From positions 581,556 to 645,555 of the forward strand of contig NZ_VTEI01000003.1 in NCBI RefSeq assembly GCF_008180415.1: a DNA stretch of 64,000 nucleotides. The letters are read 5' to 3'. Under the pieces are notes generated by a model that saw nothing but the letters and a program-made list of their open reading frames with translations, ran no database searches and had not been told where the DNA came from. Position numbers and translations under genes: made by a program. Shown here piece after piece: positions 16,676 to 25,250 of the stretch. Numbering within the stretch: the first letter of the stretch is position 1; every line of letters starts with the position of its first letter. The DNA comes from Rossellomorea vietnamensis. GTDB lineage: Bacteria > Bacillota > Bacilli > Bacillales > Bacillaceae_B.

Positions 16676-17326
16676 TTATCTTCTTCTGATTTTTTTGGAT
16701 GTAATGTTTCCGAATGTTTGAAGGCCCTGGACCATGATGACCAATATACCGACAGTGATCAGCATGACGGCTGTATCAAAACGCTGGTAGCCGTAGGTGA
16801 TGGCAAGGTCTCCAAGTCCTCCCCCGCCGACTGCACCTGCCATTGCGGATGCACCGACCAGTCCGACAGTTGCAATGGTAAAAGCCAGCACCAAGGAACT
16901 TAAAGCTTCCGGTATCAAAAATTTGATGATGATCTGCCAAGGTGTGGCTCCCATCGATTCTGCTGCTTCAATGACGCCCGGCTCTACCTCCAGCAGCGAG
17001 TTCTCTATCAATCTTGCAATGTAAGGCCCTGCATAGAAGACCAGCGGAACAACCGCTGCTGCTGTACCGATCGATGTACCAACGATCAGCCTTGTCACCG
17101 GGATGATGGCGACCATGAGAATGATGAAGGGGATCGACCTGAACACATTGATAATTCCATTCAACACATTGAATACCGGCAGATTTTCCAGCAGATGTCC
17201 TTTTCGGGTCACAACCAGCAGGATTCCCAGCGGCAAACCGAGAAGCGCTGAGAACAGCAGTGAAAAAGCGACCATTTGTACCGTCTCGATGAGTGCTTCA
17301 ATAATCTGTTCCTGATCAACTAGCAT
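16676..17326 (-). CDS. metI: Methionine ABC transporter permease
   Basis: MetI forms the membrane channel of the methionine importer. The 216-residue protein has five hydrophobic helices and the coupling-loop motif EAAESMGATPWQIIIKFLIPEA (EAA loop) that contacts MetN, as well as the GAVGGGGLGDLA stretch typical of MetI. Its ATG overlaps the metN stop by 11 nt, showing translational coupling. Confidence 0.95.
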   Translation of the reverse strand: MLVDQEQIIEALIETVQMVAFSLLFSALLGLPLGILLVVTRKGHLLENLPVFNVLNGIINVFRSIPFIILMVAIIPVTRLIVGTSIGTAAAVVPLVFYAGPYIARLIENSLLEVEPGVIEAAESMGATPWQIIIKFLIPEALSSLVLAFTIATVGLVGASAMAGAVGGGGLGDLAITYGYQRFDTAVMLITVGILVIMVQGLQTFGNITSKKIRRR

Positions 17327-18347
17327 TTGCTTCGACCTCCTTAATTGCGACTTTTTCCTGGTTGATGTACATCAGCGCCCGGTTGATTTCACTCTCACTG
17401 CCGATGAATTCAACGATCAGATTTCCAAAAGGCACTCCTTGGAGCTCTGTGATATTGCCGAATAATACATTCGTATCGATATCAAACTTTTTAGCGATTT
17501 TTGATAGAAGCGGCTGCCCCGCTGATTCGCCTACAAAGTTGATTCTGAAAATTTTCTGCGCCCCTGCATTGTTCCGGACGATTTCCTTTATTGATTCTGG
17601 TAAATTATCATTCATCACTGTACTCACAAAGTTTCTCGCTGTAGTCGTCTTGGGTGCGGAGAAAACGTTGAATACCGAGCCTTCTTCAATGATCTTTCCA
17701 GCTTCGATCACCGCAACCCTGTCGCATATCTCACGGATGACTGTCATTTCATGGGTGATGATCAGTACAGTGATTTGGTATTCTTTATTCACCTTTCTCA
17801 GCAGCTGCAAAATCGAATTGGTTGTCTGAGGGTCCAATGCCGAAGTCGCTTCATCGCATAGCAGTATGGATGGCCTGGTGGCAAGTGCCCGTGCAATTCC
17901 TACCCTCTGCTTCTGCCCGCCGGATAACTGGTCTGGATAATAGTCCGCTTTATCGGCAAGACCGACAAAATCGAGAAGCTCCGTTACTCGTTCCTTTATA
18001 GCTTCTTTTGAGACTTTGGCAAGCTTTAGCGGCATGGCGACATTAGCAAAAACCGTTTTGGAATTCAGCAGGTTAAAGTGCTGAAAAATCATGCCGATAT
18101 TTCTTTTTACAGCCCGGATTTCTTTTGGAGACAGCGTTGTAAGATCTTTGCCGTCTACAATCACACTCCCGGAAGTCGGCCTCTCCAGCCAGTTGACGCA
18201 TCGGATTAAAGAACTCTTCCCCGCTCCACTGAATCCGATTACCCCGAATATTTCTCCCTCGTTTATTTTTAAATCGATGCCGTCCAATGCCCGGACCGGC
18301 ACATCTCCACTTTCATACGTCTTAGTCAGTCCCTTGAATTCAATCAT
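17316..18347 (-). CDS. metN: Methionine ABC transporter ATP-binding protein
   Basis: MetN powers methionine import. The 343-residue protein has Walker A GFSGAGKSS (about 38-46), the signature LSGGQKQR, Walker B ILLCDEATSALDP, the H-loop ITHE and a C-terminal NIL regulatory domain (about 265-343) that senses methionine. The start is the ATG at 18347, 7 nt after AAAGGAG; the frame upstream of it runs into the riboswitch terminator and is not coding. First gene of metN-metI-metQ-M20, under two SAM riboswitches. Confidence 0.95.
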   Translation of the reverse strand: MIEFKGLTKTYESGDVPVRALDGIDLKINEGEIFGVIGFSGAGKSSLIRCVNWLERPTSGSVIVDGKDLTTLSPKEIRAVKRNIGMIFQHFNLLNSKTVFANVAMPLKLAKVSKEAIKERVTELLDFVGLADKADYYPDQLSGGQKQRVGIARALATRPSILLCDEATSALDPQTTNSILQLLRKVNKEYQITVLIITHEMTVIREICDRVAVIEAGKIIEEGSVFNVFSAPKTTTARNFVSTVMNDNLPESIKEIVRNNAGAQKIFRINFVGESAGQPLLSKIAKKFDIDTNVLFGNITELQGVPFGNLIVEFIGSESEINRALMYINQEKVAIKEVEANAS

Positions 18348-18382
18348 GTTGCTGCTCCTTTCCATTGATGAATTATCCAAAT

Positions 18383-18545
18383 AAAAAACCTCTTCCGGAG
18401 GGAGGAAGAGGTTTATGCCCGCAGGCAAAAAGGACTCTTCTTATCTCCCAAGCTTATGCTTGCTGGATTTGGCACAGTTCTCCAAATAGGAGTCCGCTGC
18501 CGAAGCTTCATAGGGCCAGTCCCTCTGCCTCTCTCGATAAGAATT
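18383..18545 (-). ncRNA. SAM-I riboswitch (S-box), promoter-distal of a tandem pair
   Basis: The minus strand reads TTATCGAGAGAGGCAGAGGG, ACTGGCCCTATGAAGCTTC, GGCAGC, a variable hairpin, TGCCAAATCCAGCAAGC and GGGAGATAAGAA: the four-helix S-box aptamer at about 18436-18545. It is followed by a terminator (AAACCTCTTCC / GGAAGAGGTTTTTT, 18383-18415). SAM binding should stop transcription before metN. Confidence 0.93.
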
Positions 18546-18664
18546 ATGATTATATCTATAAGATTACTCAGAATTATAGGTATACAGTAACAACTTTCCC
18601 TCCCTGCTGTCTGTTTTATTTTTTTTGTTATACCCATGATGGATATGATAATTTCATAAACAAA

Positions 18665-18824
18665 TAAAAAACCCTCTTCTTGAAAGCGAAGAGGGCATGA
18701 TTATGTAATCCGTCCTCTTCTCATCTCTCAAGCGCTGCTTGCTGGATTTGGCACGGTACTACAAGGTAGTCCGCTGCCGAGGCTTCAAAGGGCCAGTCCC
18801 TCTGCCTCTCTTGATAAGAAGTAT
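18665..18824 (-). ncRNA. SAM-I riboswitch (S-box), promoter-proximal of a tandem pair
   Basis: A second complete S-box: aptamer at about 18716-18824 (TTATCAAGAGAGGCAGAGGG, ACTGGCCCTTTGAAGCCTC, GGCAGCGG, CCGTGCCAAATCCAGCAAG, GAGATGAGAAG) with its own terminator (CCCTCTTC / GAAGAGGG then six T, 18665-18697). It shares most of its aptamer core with the downstream copy, suggesting a local duplication. Confidence 0.93.
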
Positions 18825-18856
18825 GGAAATTTATTCTGTTGTTTAACTTGATTTAC

Positions 18857-18885
18857 ACTTTACAACGGCAAATCTTAAGTGTCAA
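18857..18885 (-). promoter_or_regulatory. Predicted sigma-A promoter of the met operon
   Basis: Minus strand TTGACA (18880-18885), a 17-nt spacer and TAAAGT (18857-18862). It lies about 35 nt upstream of the first riboswitch helix, so the transcript would start just before it. Confidence 0.75.
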
Positions 18886-18947
18886 TACATTTTCTGAAAT
18901 TTTTAAATAAAAATTATTGTATGCGTTTTCTTTCCAAGGGGCTGTTT

Positions 18948-19010
18948 TAAGCATAGGTGGTGCGGTTTGAACGTAACGGATTGCCGCTCCAGGCGCACGA
19001 CTCCCCTTAT
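18948..19010. repeat. Fragment of GC-rich dispersed repeat
   Basis: GGGGCTGTTTTAAGC followed by GGATTGCCGCTCCAGGCGCA and CGACTCCCC resembles the end of the repeat at 33905-34068 and the one near 22830. It is truncated. The remaining sequence up to the MerR promoter has no recognised gene. Confidence 0.45.
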
Positions 19011-19169
19011 CTAATAAAAAAATTAAACTTCCCTGTAAAAATGGGCAGGACCAAAACATGGCACAGGGCGCTTCGAAGTGGTCCCTTAGCCGGCCCTTGT
19101 AACCAATTCATGGCACAAGACAATGAAAAGGAGCTGTCTATTCAGGAAATGATATATTAATACTAACTA

Positions 19170-19201
19170 TTGACCAGGGGGTGCACCCCATAGTTTATGA
19201 T
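19170..19201 (+). promoter_or_regulatory. MerR-type promoter with long spacer and dyad operator
   Basis: TTGACC (19170-19175) and TATGAT (19196-19201) are separated by 20 bp, longer than the normal 17. The perfect palindrome GGGGTGCACCCC lies in the spacer. This is the hallmark of promoters that a MerR protein untwists when activated. It precedes the merR-SRPBCC pair, suggesting autoregulation. Confidence 0.7.
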
Positions 19202-19228
19202 TTAAATATCGGGGGGGTGGGGGGCGTT

Positions 19229-19573
19229 ATGTACAAGATCAGTGAGTTTGCGGAAATTACAGGGCTCAGCAAGGAAACTCTCCGTTACTATGCAGAGATT
19301 AAACTGCTGGAGCCCGCTTACATCAATCCACATAATCATTACCGCTATTATGATGACGGTTCTTTTTTTCTGGCTGCCCTGCTTGTCAAACTGAGGAGCT
19401 TCGGGCTCACCATCCAGGAAATGCAGGGAGTGATGAATGACGAATCTTTCTTCAACCTTGAGGCTCTGCTGCTGGAAAAAAGAAAACTTATTGTAAAACA
19501 AATGGAAGATTTGCAGGAAAGGATTGTCGAAATTGATGTATTTATACGATCGGGAAGGGAGGAACAAGAATGA
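19229..19573 (+). CDS. MerR family transcriptional regulator
   Basis: A 114-residue MerR regulator: winged helix-turn-helix YKISEFAEITGLSKETLRYYAEIKLL at 2-27, the second DNA-contact region HNHYRYYDDGS, and a C-terminal dimerisation coiled coil (about 75-108). There is no Cys-rich metal site and only a short C-terminus, so the signal is unknown. The ATG at 19229 follows a G-rich stretch (GGGGGCG) rather than a classical site. Its stop overlaps the SRPBCC start by 4 nt. Confidence 0.88.
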   Translation: MYKISEFAEITGLSKETLRYYAEIKLLEPAYINPHNHYRYYDDGSFFLAALLVKLRSFGLTIQEMQGVMNDESFFNLEALLLEKRKLIVKQMEDLQERIVEIDVFIRSGREEQE

Positions 19574-20019
19574 TTCAATGGAGAGAGGAAACGATCATTT
19601 CTGCCAATATTGAAAAAGTATGGAACCTGTTTCGGGAAGAGAATATGCCCCGGATTATGCCTAAGGTGATCGAGAACAAGCCGGTCCACCTTACTGAAGA
19701 AGTCATTGGCTCCAAGTATCAGCAGAAATATCAAGAAGGAAAAAGAGTCGAAACGTATATTGTCGAAACGTTGGGGTACCAAGACACTGAAACTAAAAAG
19801 TACAAGCGCCTAGAGTTCGTGATTGCCAGAGCCTTTGAAGTGAATCTATCTTTCACTTTAGAAAAAGTCACTGAAACACAAACACGGTTTATCTATGAAG
19901 GCCATAATAAAGGCAGGAACTTTGTCGGCCGCGCCATGCTGAAGCTTGGAGGAAATAAAAACAATCACAAAGTCGTCCAGGATTTTATTGAATTAGTAGA
20001 AAGAGAAGCTATGAAATAA
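19570..20019 (+). CDS. SRPBCC family protein
   Basis: A 149-residue protein with the START/SRPBCC helix-grip fold: an opening strand WREETIISANIEKVWNLF, a beta-rich centre and a long C-terminal helix (KVVQDFIELVEREAMK). Such proteins bind hydrophobic ligands; the ligand is unknown. Its ATG overlaps the merR stop (ATGA), so the two are translationally coupled. It may bind or process the compound the regulator senses (inference). Confidence 0.85.
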   Translation: MIQWREETIISANIEKVWNLFREENMPRIMPKVIENKPVHLTEEVIGSKYQQKYQEGKRVETYIVETLGYQDTETKKYKRLEFVIARAFEVNLSFTLEKVTETQTRFIYEGHNKGRNFVGRAMLKLGGNKNNHKVVQDFIELVEREAMK

Positions 20020-20063
20020 GAGGTTGTCGAATGATCCCCCTATCATTCGACAACCTCTTTATT
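20018..20063. terminator. Long perfect hairpin terminator
   Basis: AAGAGGTTGTCGAATGAT and its exact complement enclose a loop of about 6 nt, followed by TTTATT on the plus strand. It serves the merR-SRPBCC pair and may also end the converging PQQ-type gene. Confidence 0.85.
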
Positions 20064-20115
20064 GCAAAAATATTCATTTCTGTGTATATGTTTAACAGCT
20101 TAATTCCGCTGCCTG

Positions 20116-21216
20116 TCACTCTTCAGCGGCAGTGCTGCTCAACAGGGACAGCGGCACTCTGTACAGCTTGTCATCCCCTTCAGCGGGACTTCCTCTGCCA
20201 TCCGTATTATTGCTGACAAAATAAAGAATTTCCTCTTCAATGAACACATCTCTTATTCTGCCAAAGCCTGATAGGACATCTTCAACCTCTCCTGAATCCA
20301 ATGATAGCTTTTTCACCCCTTGTCCTCTCAGAGCCGCAAAATACAGTTGATTCTCATGGATAGCTGCTCCGGATGGGGCCCACGTGTCGTTTCCGGAATG
20401 GATTACCGGCGGCTGCATGCCGTCACGTTCTTTATCACCTGTCATGACCGGCCAGCCATAATTGGCACCCGCTTGAATCAGGTTGATCTCATCCATAGCC
20501 GAAGGACCGTGTTCTGTGCTGTAGAGCTCGCCAGCTTCAGTCCATGCCAGACCTTGAGGATTTCGATGGCCGTAACTGAACACGTAGGAATCTCCAAACG
20601 GGTTATCCTTTGGAACCGACCCGTCCAGATTCATTCTGAGGATTTTCCCGCCGAGTGATTGTTGATCCTGGGCAATGTCCTCCTCAGTCGCGTCTCCTGT
20701 TGTAATATACAGCTTATTATCGGGTCCAATTTCCAGCCGGCCGCCGTGGTGGTACTGACCGCTCGGAATATCATCAAGCAGGGTCTCACCTTCTTTCCAT
20801 TCCTCTCCTTCCAGATTTAACACCACTACCCGGTTGTGAGGACTGCTGCTATTTTGGTATGTATAATAACCAAAAGCAGACGGATTATCTGGAAATTGAG
20901 GATGCAGGACAAACCCGAGAAACCCAGCCTCCGGGACTTGTGCGAGAGGCTCTTTCAGACTTACATCCATTCTGGCTGCCTCACCGTCCTTCAGCTCGAT
21001 AATTCCCCCTGTCCGCTCATTAATATAGATTGTGTTTCCAGCTTTATTGATCGACCAGGGAACTTCCAGGTTTTCCGCAGCCACTTCCACATCAGGATTT
21101 TCCCTTGACGTTGTTTCCTGTGTTTCAGGTTCTCCGGGCTGTTCTGATGGAGAATTAGAGCAGGAGGCGAGCAGCAAACAGCAGAGACTAAGAGCAAACT
21201 TCATTTGTTTTTTCAT
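20116..21216 (-). CDS. PQQ-dependent sugar dehydrogenase-like lipoprotein
   Basis: A 366-residue exported protein of the GSDH/YliI family, a soluble-glucose-dehydrogenase-like beta propeller that oxidises sugars with PQQ. A lipoprotein signal ends at LASC (Cys19). The propeller spans about 50-360 and shows GFLGFVLHPQF, GQYHHGGRLEIGPDNKLYITTGD, YGHRNPQGL, EHGPSAMDEIN and NYGWPV, which supply the PQQ/Ca sites in relatives. The ATG at 21216 has AAAGGAG upstream. No PQQ synthesis genes are in the window, so the cofactor source is open. Confidence 0.87.
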   Translation of the reverse strand: MKKQMKFALSLCCLLLASCSNSPSEQPGEPETQETTSRENPDVEVAAENLEVPWSINKAGNTIYINERTGGIIELKDGEAARMDVSLKEPLAQVPEAGFLGFVLHPQFPDNPSAFGYYTYQNSSSPHNRVVVLNLEGEEWKEGETLLDDIPSGQYHHGGRLEIGPDNKLYITTGDATEEDIAQDQQSLGGKILRMNLDGSVPKDNPFGDSYVFSYGHRNPQGLAWTEAGELYSTEHGPSAMDEINLIQAGANYGWPVMTGDKERDGMQPPVIHSGNDTWAPSGAAIHENQLYFAALRGQGVKKLSLDSGEVEDVLSGFGRIRDVFIEEEILYFVSNNTDGRGSPAEGDDKLYRVPLSLLSSTAAEE

Positions 21217-21374
21217 TTTGCTTCTCCTTTCGATTAATGAATTTACTAGCATCCATGAGCTATGCCGCTTTACTTTGTTAAAAATATTGTATGCATAATT
21301 TAACAGCCTGCACTTGGGTCAGCAGCTTCATACAAATGCCCGCTAAAAGTGTGGGCACTGCTGATAATCCTTAT

Positions 21375-21408
21375 AAAAAACACCCCTGAATTTTTATTCA
21401 GAGGTGTA
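21375..21408 (-). terminator. Rho-independent terminator (HAD gene)
   Basis: Minus strand ACACCTCTGAAT / ATTCAGGGGTGT with a short A-rich loop and six T, just after the HAD phosphatase stop. Confidence 0.85.
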
Positions 21409-21442
21409 TGGTGCTATCCATTATGTACCCGTAAATACGAGT

Positions 21443-22318
21443 TTAATCCATGACAGGAGACTTATTTTCCATAGCATCGTATATGGCTCTTGCCACACCG
21501 TCTTCTTCATTGCTGACAGTTTTATACTTACAAAAGTCCAGAATTTCTTTTGCAGCGTTCCCCATGGCTACCGGCCTTCCGACAACCTTCATCATGGAAA
21601 GATCATTCAGATTATCGCCAACTGCCAGGGCATCTTCGGGGTTCATGCCTTTTTCTTTGATCATATCCAGCAAGGCAATTCCTTTTTGGGCATTTTCGCT
21701 TGTTACTTCCAGATTCTCACGTCCTGAAGCACTGATGGCCAATCCGCCGGCATTGCTTAGAAGATCTTTAGCCTTAGCAAGGAGGGCATCGTCAAATGAA
21801 AATACCAGGAATTTATAAACAACATTGCCATTTTCAAAAGCTTCACTGTAATCATCGACCACTTTAATATGTCCTTTTTCAAAACGTTCCTGAGCTGAAT
21901 CCCTGATAGCCTGTTCAGACGTTTCCGGGTTGGCCGTTTTGAATATGTCGATTATAGACTGGATTCCTCTTTCATAATCGGCTGTATATACACCTTCGTT
22001 CGTATATAGTTCATAATAAATGCCAAGATCTTTCAGGATGCGCATCACATCTAAAGCCTTCTCCTGATCTATAGCGTTTGTCTGCATGATCTGTCCTTCC
22101 TCATTCCGGACTTCAGCACCATTCACACAAATGATTGGACAAGTTATCCCTGATTCCTGAAGGACATATCTTGCTTCTTCATAAGACCTGCCAGTCGCCA
22201 CTACCACTTCAACACCTTTTTTCTGTGCGTCCAAAATGGCTCTGCGGTTTTCTTCGCTTACTTCCTGTTTTCCGTTCAGAAGTGTGCCATCCATATCACT
22301 CGCAATCAGTGTAATCAT
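21443..22318 (-). CDS. Cof-type HAD family hydrolase
   Basis: A 291-residue HAD phosphatase of the Cof/IIB subfamily, which dephosphorylates small metabolites such as sugar phosphates or flavin precursors. Visible motifs: I, SDMDGTLLN (nucleophile Asp8 and Asp10); II, VATGRS; III, Lys in QKGIAL; IV, VGDNLNDLSM. The cap domain lies between about 85 and 205. ATG 22318 follows GAAGG at 7 nt; an upstream ATG at 22336 has no site. Substrate unknown. Confidence 0.9.
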   Translation of the reverse strand: MITLIASDMDGTLLNGKQEVSEENRRAILDAQKKGVEVVVATGRSYEEARYVLQESGITCPIICVNGAEVRNEEGQIMQTNAIDQEKALDVMRILKDLGIYYELYTNEGVYTADYERGIQSIIDIFKTANPETSEQAIRDSAQERFEKGHIKVVDDYSEAFENGNVVYKFLVFSFDDALLAKAKDLLSNAGGLAISASGRENLEVTSENAQKGIALLDMIKEKGMNPEDALAVGDNLNDLSMMKVVGRPVAMGNAAKEILDFCKYKTVSNEEDGVARAIYDAMENKSPVMD

Positions 22319-22519
22319 TCTATTACCTTCTTTCATATAAGGAGATTTATTTCTTTGATGAACACGGCAGGCTGTTCCTGCCTAAGGGCATTTTAACACC
22401 TTAATACTAATTTATTGTAAAGATAGGCTTGGGATTATACTGCCCTATCCTATAAGGGCTATAAAAAAAGTTACTGAAGAACTCTTCCTTTTTAAAAGCA
22501 GCATGACAGAAAACCAACC

Positions 22520-22544
22520 AAAAAAAAAAGAAGCTCACCTTCTA
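22520..22544 (-). terminator. Rho-independent terminator (sda)
   Basis: Minus strand AGAAG-GTGAG-CTTCT followed by a run of nine T, ten bases after the sda stop. The stem is short but the T-run is long. Confidence 0.65.
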
Positions 22545-22553
22545 GGCAGCCCC

Positions 22554-22688
22554 TTATGCCGATAACAGACCGCGTCTGTTCAATTCCTGTTCAACCATAT
22601 CTATAAACTCGATTACTACATCCTCTTCCACTGACCGTTGATAGACTTCCACGATCTGTTCATCTGTAAGCTCATAAAGAGATACCAC
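22554..22688 (-). CDS. sda: Sporulation histidine kinase inhibitor Sda-like protein
   Basis: A 44-residue protein whose helical-hairpin pattern, ELTDEQIVEVYQRS then DVVIEFIDMVEQELNRRGL, matches Sda (LSDELLIESY... DFIELIENEIKRRSL in B. subtilis). Sda blocks the kinases KinA and KinB when replication is disturbed and so delays sporulation. The start is probably GTG at 22688 with AGGTGA 5 nt upstream; GTG at 22697 is possible. A terminator follows. One imperfect DnaA-box-like sequence (TTATTAACA) lies upstream; B. subtilis sda is DnaA-controlled. The identification rests on my recall of the family pattern. Confidence 0.78.
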   Translation of the reverse strand: MVSLYELTDEQIVEVYQRSVEEDVVIEFIDMVEQELNRRGLLSA

Positions 22689-22819
22689 ACCGCTCACCTA
22701 CTGTTCTAAACTGACATACTTGGCTGTTTTCCCTTTATTAGTGTTAATAAACCTTTTTTCTATATTTCTTTGTTTTTTTTTAGCATTTTTTTAACATGAA
22801 TTTTTTTGCAAAGATTGTG

Positions 22820-23010
22820 GGTTACCCAAAATGGATTTCCGCTCCATGCGGACGACTCCGCGGGGTGTGAGGTGAAAGCAAAAGCGGAAGCGGCCCTTCA
22901 GCGACGTACAGATCTTAGGGCTCTCGCATGAGATAAAGGAATTACGAAGAGCGTTAGCGAATGAGAGGCTAGGGTGCTGGAGCTAGACGACCGCTAGTCC
23001 TACAGGAGAT
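22820..23010. repeat. GC-rich Bacillaceae-type dispersed repeat, diverged
   Basis: ATGGATTTCCGCTCCATGCGGA, CGACTCCGCGGGG and later CATGAGATAAAGGAATTACG occur in mosaics elsewhere in the window (about 2320-2390, 5877 and 33770-34035). It looks like a worn repeat between the sda promoter region and a MITE-like copy. No gene was seen here or in 23282-23583. Confidence 0.5.
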
Positions 23011-23092
23011 TCGTACATCTGCAGCGAAGATCCTCCTTAAGAATAGGGGAGGAGGGTAAAACAGCTTTGCAAAAGCAGCAGTCTTATAGCAA

Positions 23093-23273
23093 GGCTGTTT
23101 TCGCATACATTGTTGCTTTCGGAAAAATCCCAAGAGCCGGATTTATCCCCGGATACTAAGGGTTCTCTCTCTAATCGGGATAGCAGCTCTTTCTCTTTTC
23201 ATGCTAACCAGGTTATCCCGGTGAATTAAGGTCGTTTTTCTGGAAAATAGTAACAAAGTTTACGTAAAGATCC
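23093..23273. mobile_element. MITE-like element, copy C, with perfect 8-bp target duplication
   Basis: A 181-bp element from GGCTGTTTTCGCATACATTG to, inverted, GGATCTTTACGTAAACTTTG. TATAGCAA flanks both sides (23085-23092 and 23274-23281). The interior shares CCCCGGATACTAAG and AGCAGCTCTTT with copies A and B. Confidence 0.88.
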
Positions 23274-23583
23274 TATAGCAAACAGCTTTTAAATACTGTT
23301 CTCGCAAAGAATGTTGTTGTTAAATAAATCGATTTCTAATCCCAGTATCGTCTATTGGACTCTATTAAATGGAAATTTTAATAAGTACAAGGCAGGGCTC
23401 TGTCTAATTTGTTTGATTTGCTTTAATATTTCGAATATAATCTCTTTTGTTTTCATGAGCAAAGAAAGGGGAAAAGGAGGGGAGGAAAGCTTGCTTGGCA
23501 GCTTGGTATTTTAAGGTATGTCTGGACAGTTGAATAAATATAAATTATCATGTATTTTATTACGTTTTTGAGGTGAAGCCACT

Positions 23584-24960
23584 ATGGACAATGGACAATC
23601 TAATGTAAAAGTAAAAGCAAGTACGGGAAATGTACTTCTATTTCTGCTCCCGTCTCTTTTAGGTATATTTCTTTTTATGACTCCCATCCCGCAGGGTGAG
23701 GGTGTAACGATTCCGATAGCTCTGCTGTCCGGTTTTCTGCAGGATCATATAGGTCAATTTATTCCCGCTATTATGACCGGACTAATCATCATCACAGTGC
23801 TTGGCTCATTCATTGCCAAACTTTTCAAACCGGATTTCATTATGAATAATGCCTTTTTAAATAATTTATTTGCTGTAAACCTTATTTGGTTGATCATACG
23901 TTTATTCGGTGGAATATTTGCTGTAATGACCTTGTTTAAAATCGGACCGGAAATGGTTTGGGGCCCTGCCACTGGCGGTACGCTGCTAAGTGTTGATGGG
24001 CTGCTGACCATTCTCTTTTCCGTGTTTCTGTTTGCAGGCCTATTCCTGCCGCTGCTGCTTAACTTCGGTTTGCTCGAATTACTTGGTGCAGTTTTAACCA
24101 AAGTAATGAGACCGCTGTTTGGCCTTCCTGGCAGATCTTCCATCGATGCTCTTGCATCATGGCTTGGTGATGGAACGATCGGGGTTCTTTTAACGAGCAA
24201 ACAATACGAAGAGGGATACTATACAAAGAAAGAAGCTGCCATCATCGGGACAACGTTCTCTGTTGTTTCCATCACCTTCAGCCTTGTTGTAATTGCTGAA
24301 GTCGGACTCGGGAATTATTTCCTTCCCTTTTATGGAGCTGTCGTCCTATCAGGGGTGATCGCTGCCTTAATTATGCCGCGCATCCCGCCTCTTTCCCGGA
24401 AGCCGAACACATACTATAACGGGCAGGATGGGCAGGATACAATGGATGTCATTCCTAAGGGGTATTCTCGCATCGGGTATGGTTTTGAGCAGGCGCTGGT
24501 TCAAGCCCGGAAGAATAATGATGTCGTGAAATTCTTCAAGGACGGGTTCAAAAATGTACTGGATATGTGGCTGGGAGTGGCGCCAATCGTCATGGCCATC
24601 GGTACAACCGCTTTAATCATCGCGGAGAATACGCCCGTTTTCAGCTGGATCGGCATGCCTTTTATCCCCATCCTTGAACTCCTGCAAGTCCCTGAAGCAA
24701 ATGCGGCTTCAGAGAGTATTCTCGTCGGATTCGCAGATATGTTCCTTCCCGCTCTGTTTGCTGAAGGAATTCAGAGTGAATTGACACGCTTTGTCATCGC
24801 CAGTGTGTCCGTGACTCAGCTGATTTATTTATCAGAAGTCGGCGGTCTGCTGCTTGGCTCGAAAATCCCAGTCAGCTTTAAAGACCTGGCTATCATTTTT
24901 CTAGAAAGAACTATTATTACATTACCAATTATCGTTCTTATTGGACATCTTGTATTCTAA
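23584..24960 (+). CDS. YjiH family membrane protein (nucleoside-recognition/gate domain)
   Basis: A 458-residue integral membrane protein with about 10-11 helices, of the YjiH family carrying nucleoside-recognition (Gate) domains. LPGRSSIDALASWLGDGTIGVLLTSKQYEEGYYTKKEA in the middle and the GFADMFLPALFAEG stretch near the C-terminus are typical. Transport of a small solute is likely but not identified. GAGGTGA precedes the ATG. Monocistronic, followed by a strong terminator. Confidence 0.85.
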   Translation: MDNGQSNVKVKASTGNVLLFLLPSLLGIFLFMTPIPQGEGVTIPIALLSGFLQDHIGQFIPAIMTGLIIITVLGSFIAKLFKPDFIMNNAFLNNLFAVNLIWLIIRLFGGIFAVMTLFKIGPEMVWGPATGGTLLSVDGLLTILFSVFLFAGLFLPLLLNFGLLELLGAVLTKVMRPLFGLPGRSSIDALASWLGDGTIGVLLTSKQYEEGYYTKKEAAIIGTTFSVVSITFSLVVIAEVGLGNYFLPFYGAVVLSGVIAALIMPRIPPLSRKPNTYYNGQDGQDTMDVIPKGYSRIGYGFEQALVQARKNNDVVKFFKDGFKNVLDMWLGVAPIVMAIGTTALIIAENTPVFSWIGMPFIPILELLQVPEANAASESILVGFADMFLPALFAEGIQSELTRFVIASVSVTQLIYLSEVGGLLLGSKIPVSFKDLAIIFLERTIITLPIIVLIGHLVF

Positions 24961-24967
24961 TTCTTTT

Positions 24968-25010
24968 AAGGAACCCGCAAGTCTAAATAGGCTTGCGGGT
25001 TCTTTTATTT
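24968..25010 (+). terminator. Rho-independent terminator (yjiH-like gene)
   Basis: GGAACCCGCAAG / CTTGCGGGTTC with a 10-nt loop and TTTTATTT. Confidence 0.85.
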
Positions 25011-25039
25011 GTAAGTTAATCATTCTCAAAGATTGTGGC

Positions 25040-25200
25040 AGTTTTCAACTAATCATACCCTTATCTTCATGGCTCCCTGACTTATTGGTACATTTTCCAA
25101 CTAATCATGGCATTATCTTTTTCACCCAATGACTTAATGGTGTGTTTTCCCATCAAACCCGCCAGTGCCATCTTAGTCTTAAGTTATTAGTACGTTTTTC
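25040..25200. repeat. Degenerate tandem array, about 52-bp period
   Basis: CAACTAATCAT recurs at 25046 and 25098 (52 bp apart). CTTATTGG/CTTAATGG/GTTATTAG recur at 25081, 25133 and 25183 (52 and 50 bp). Units are diverged but in register. The array lies between two convergent genes, between their terminators. Confidence 0.6.
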
Positions 25201-25211
25201 ACCCATTCCTC

Positions 25212-25248
25212 AAAGAAAAAGCGGATGCACCAGGCATCCGCTCTTTCT
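25212..25248 (-). terminator. Rho-independent terminator (tdh-kbl operon)
   Basis: Minus strand GCGGATGC-CTGGT-GCATCCGC followed by TTTTTC, just after the tdh stop. Confidence 0.85.
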
Positions 25249-25250
25249 TG

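Noticed and set aside
20116..21216. Glucose dehydrogenase activity as certain
   Set aside because: The fold is clear, but many YliI-type proteins have unproved substrates and no PQQ synthesis genes are in the window; kept as a family call only.
22741..22749. DnaA box upstream of sda
   Set aside because: A single TTATTAACA has one mismatch; one weak site is not enough to call DnaA control.
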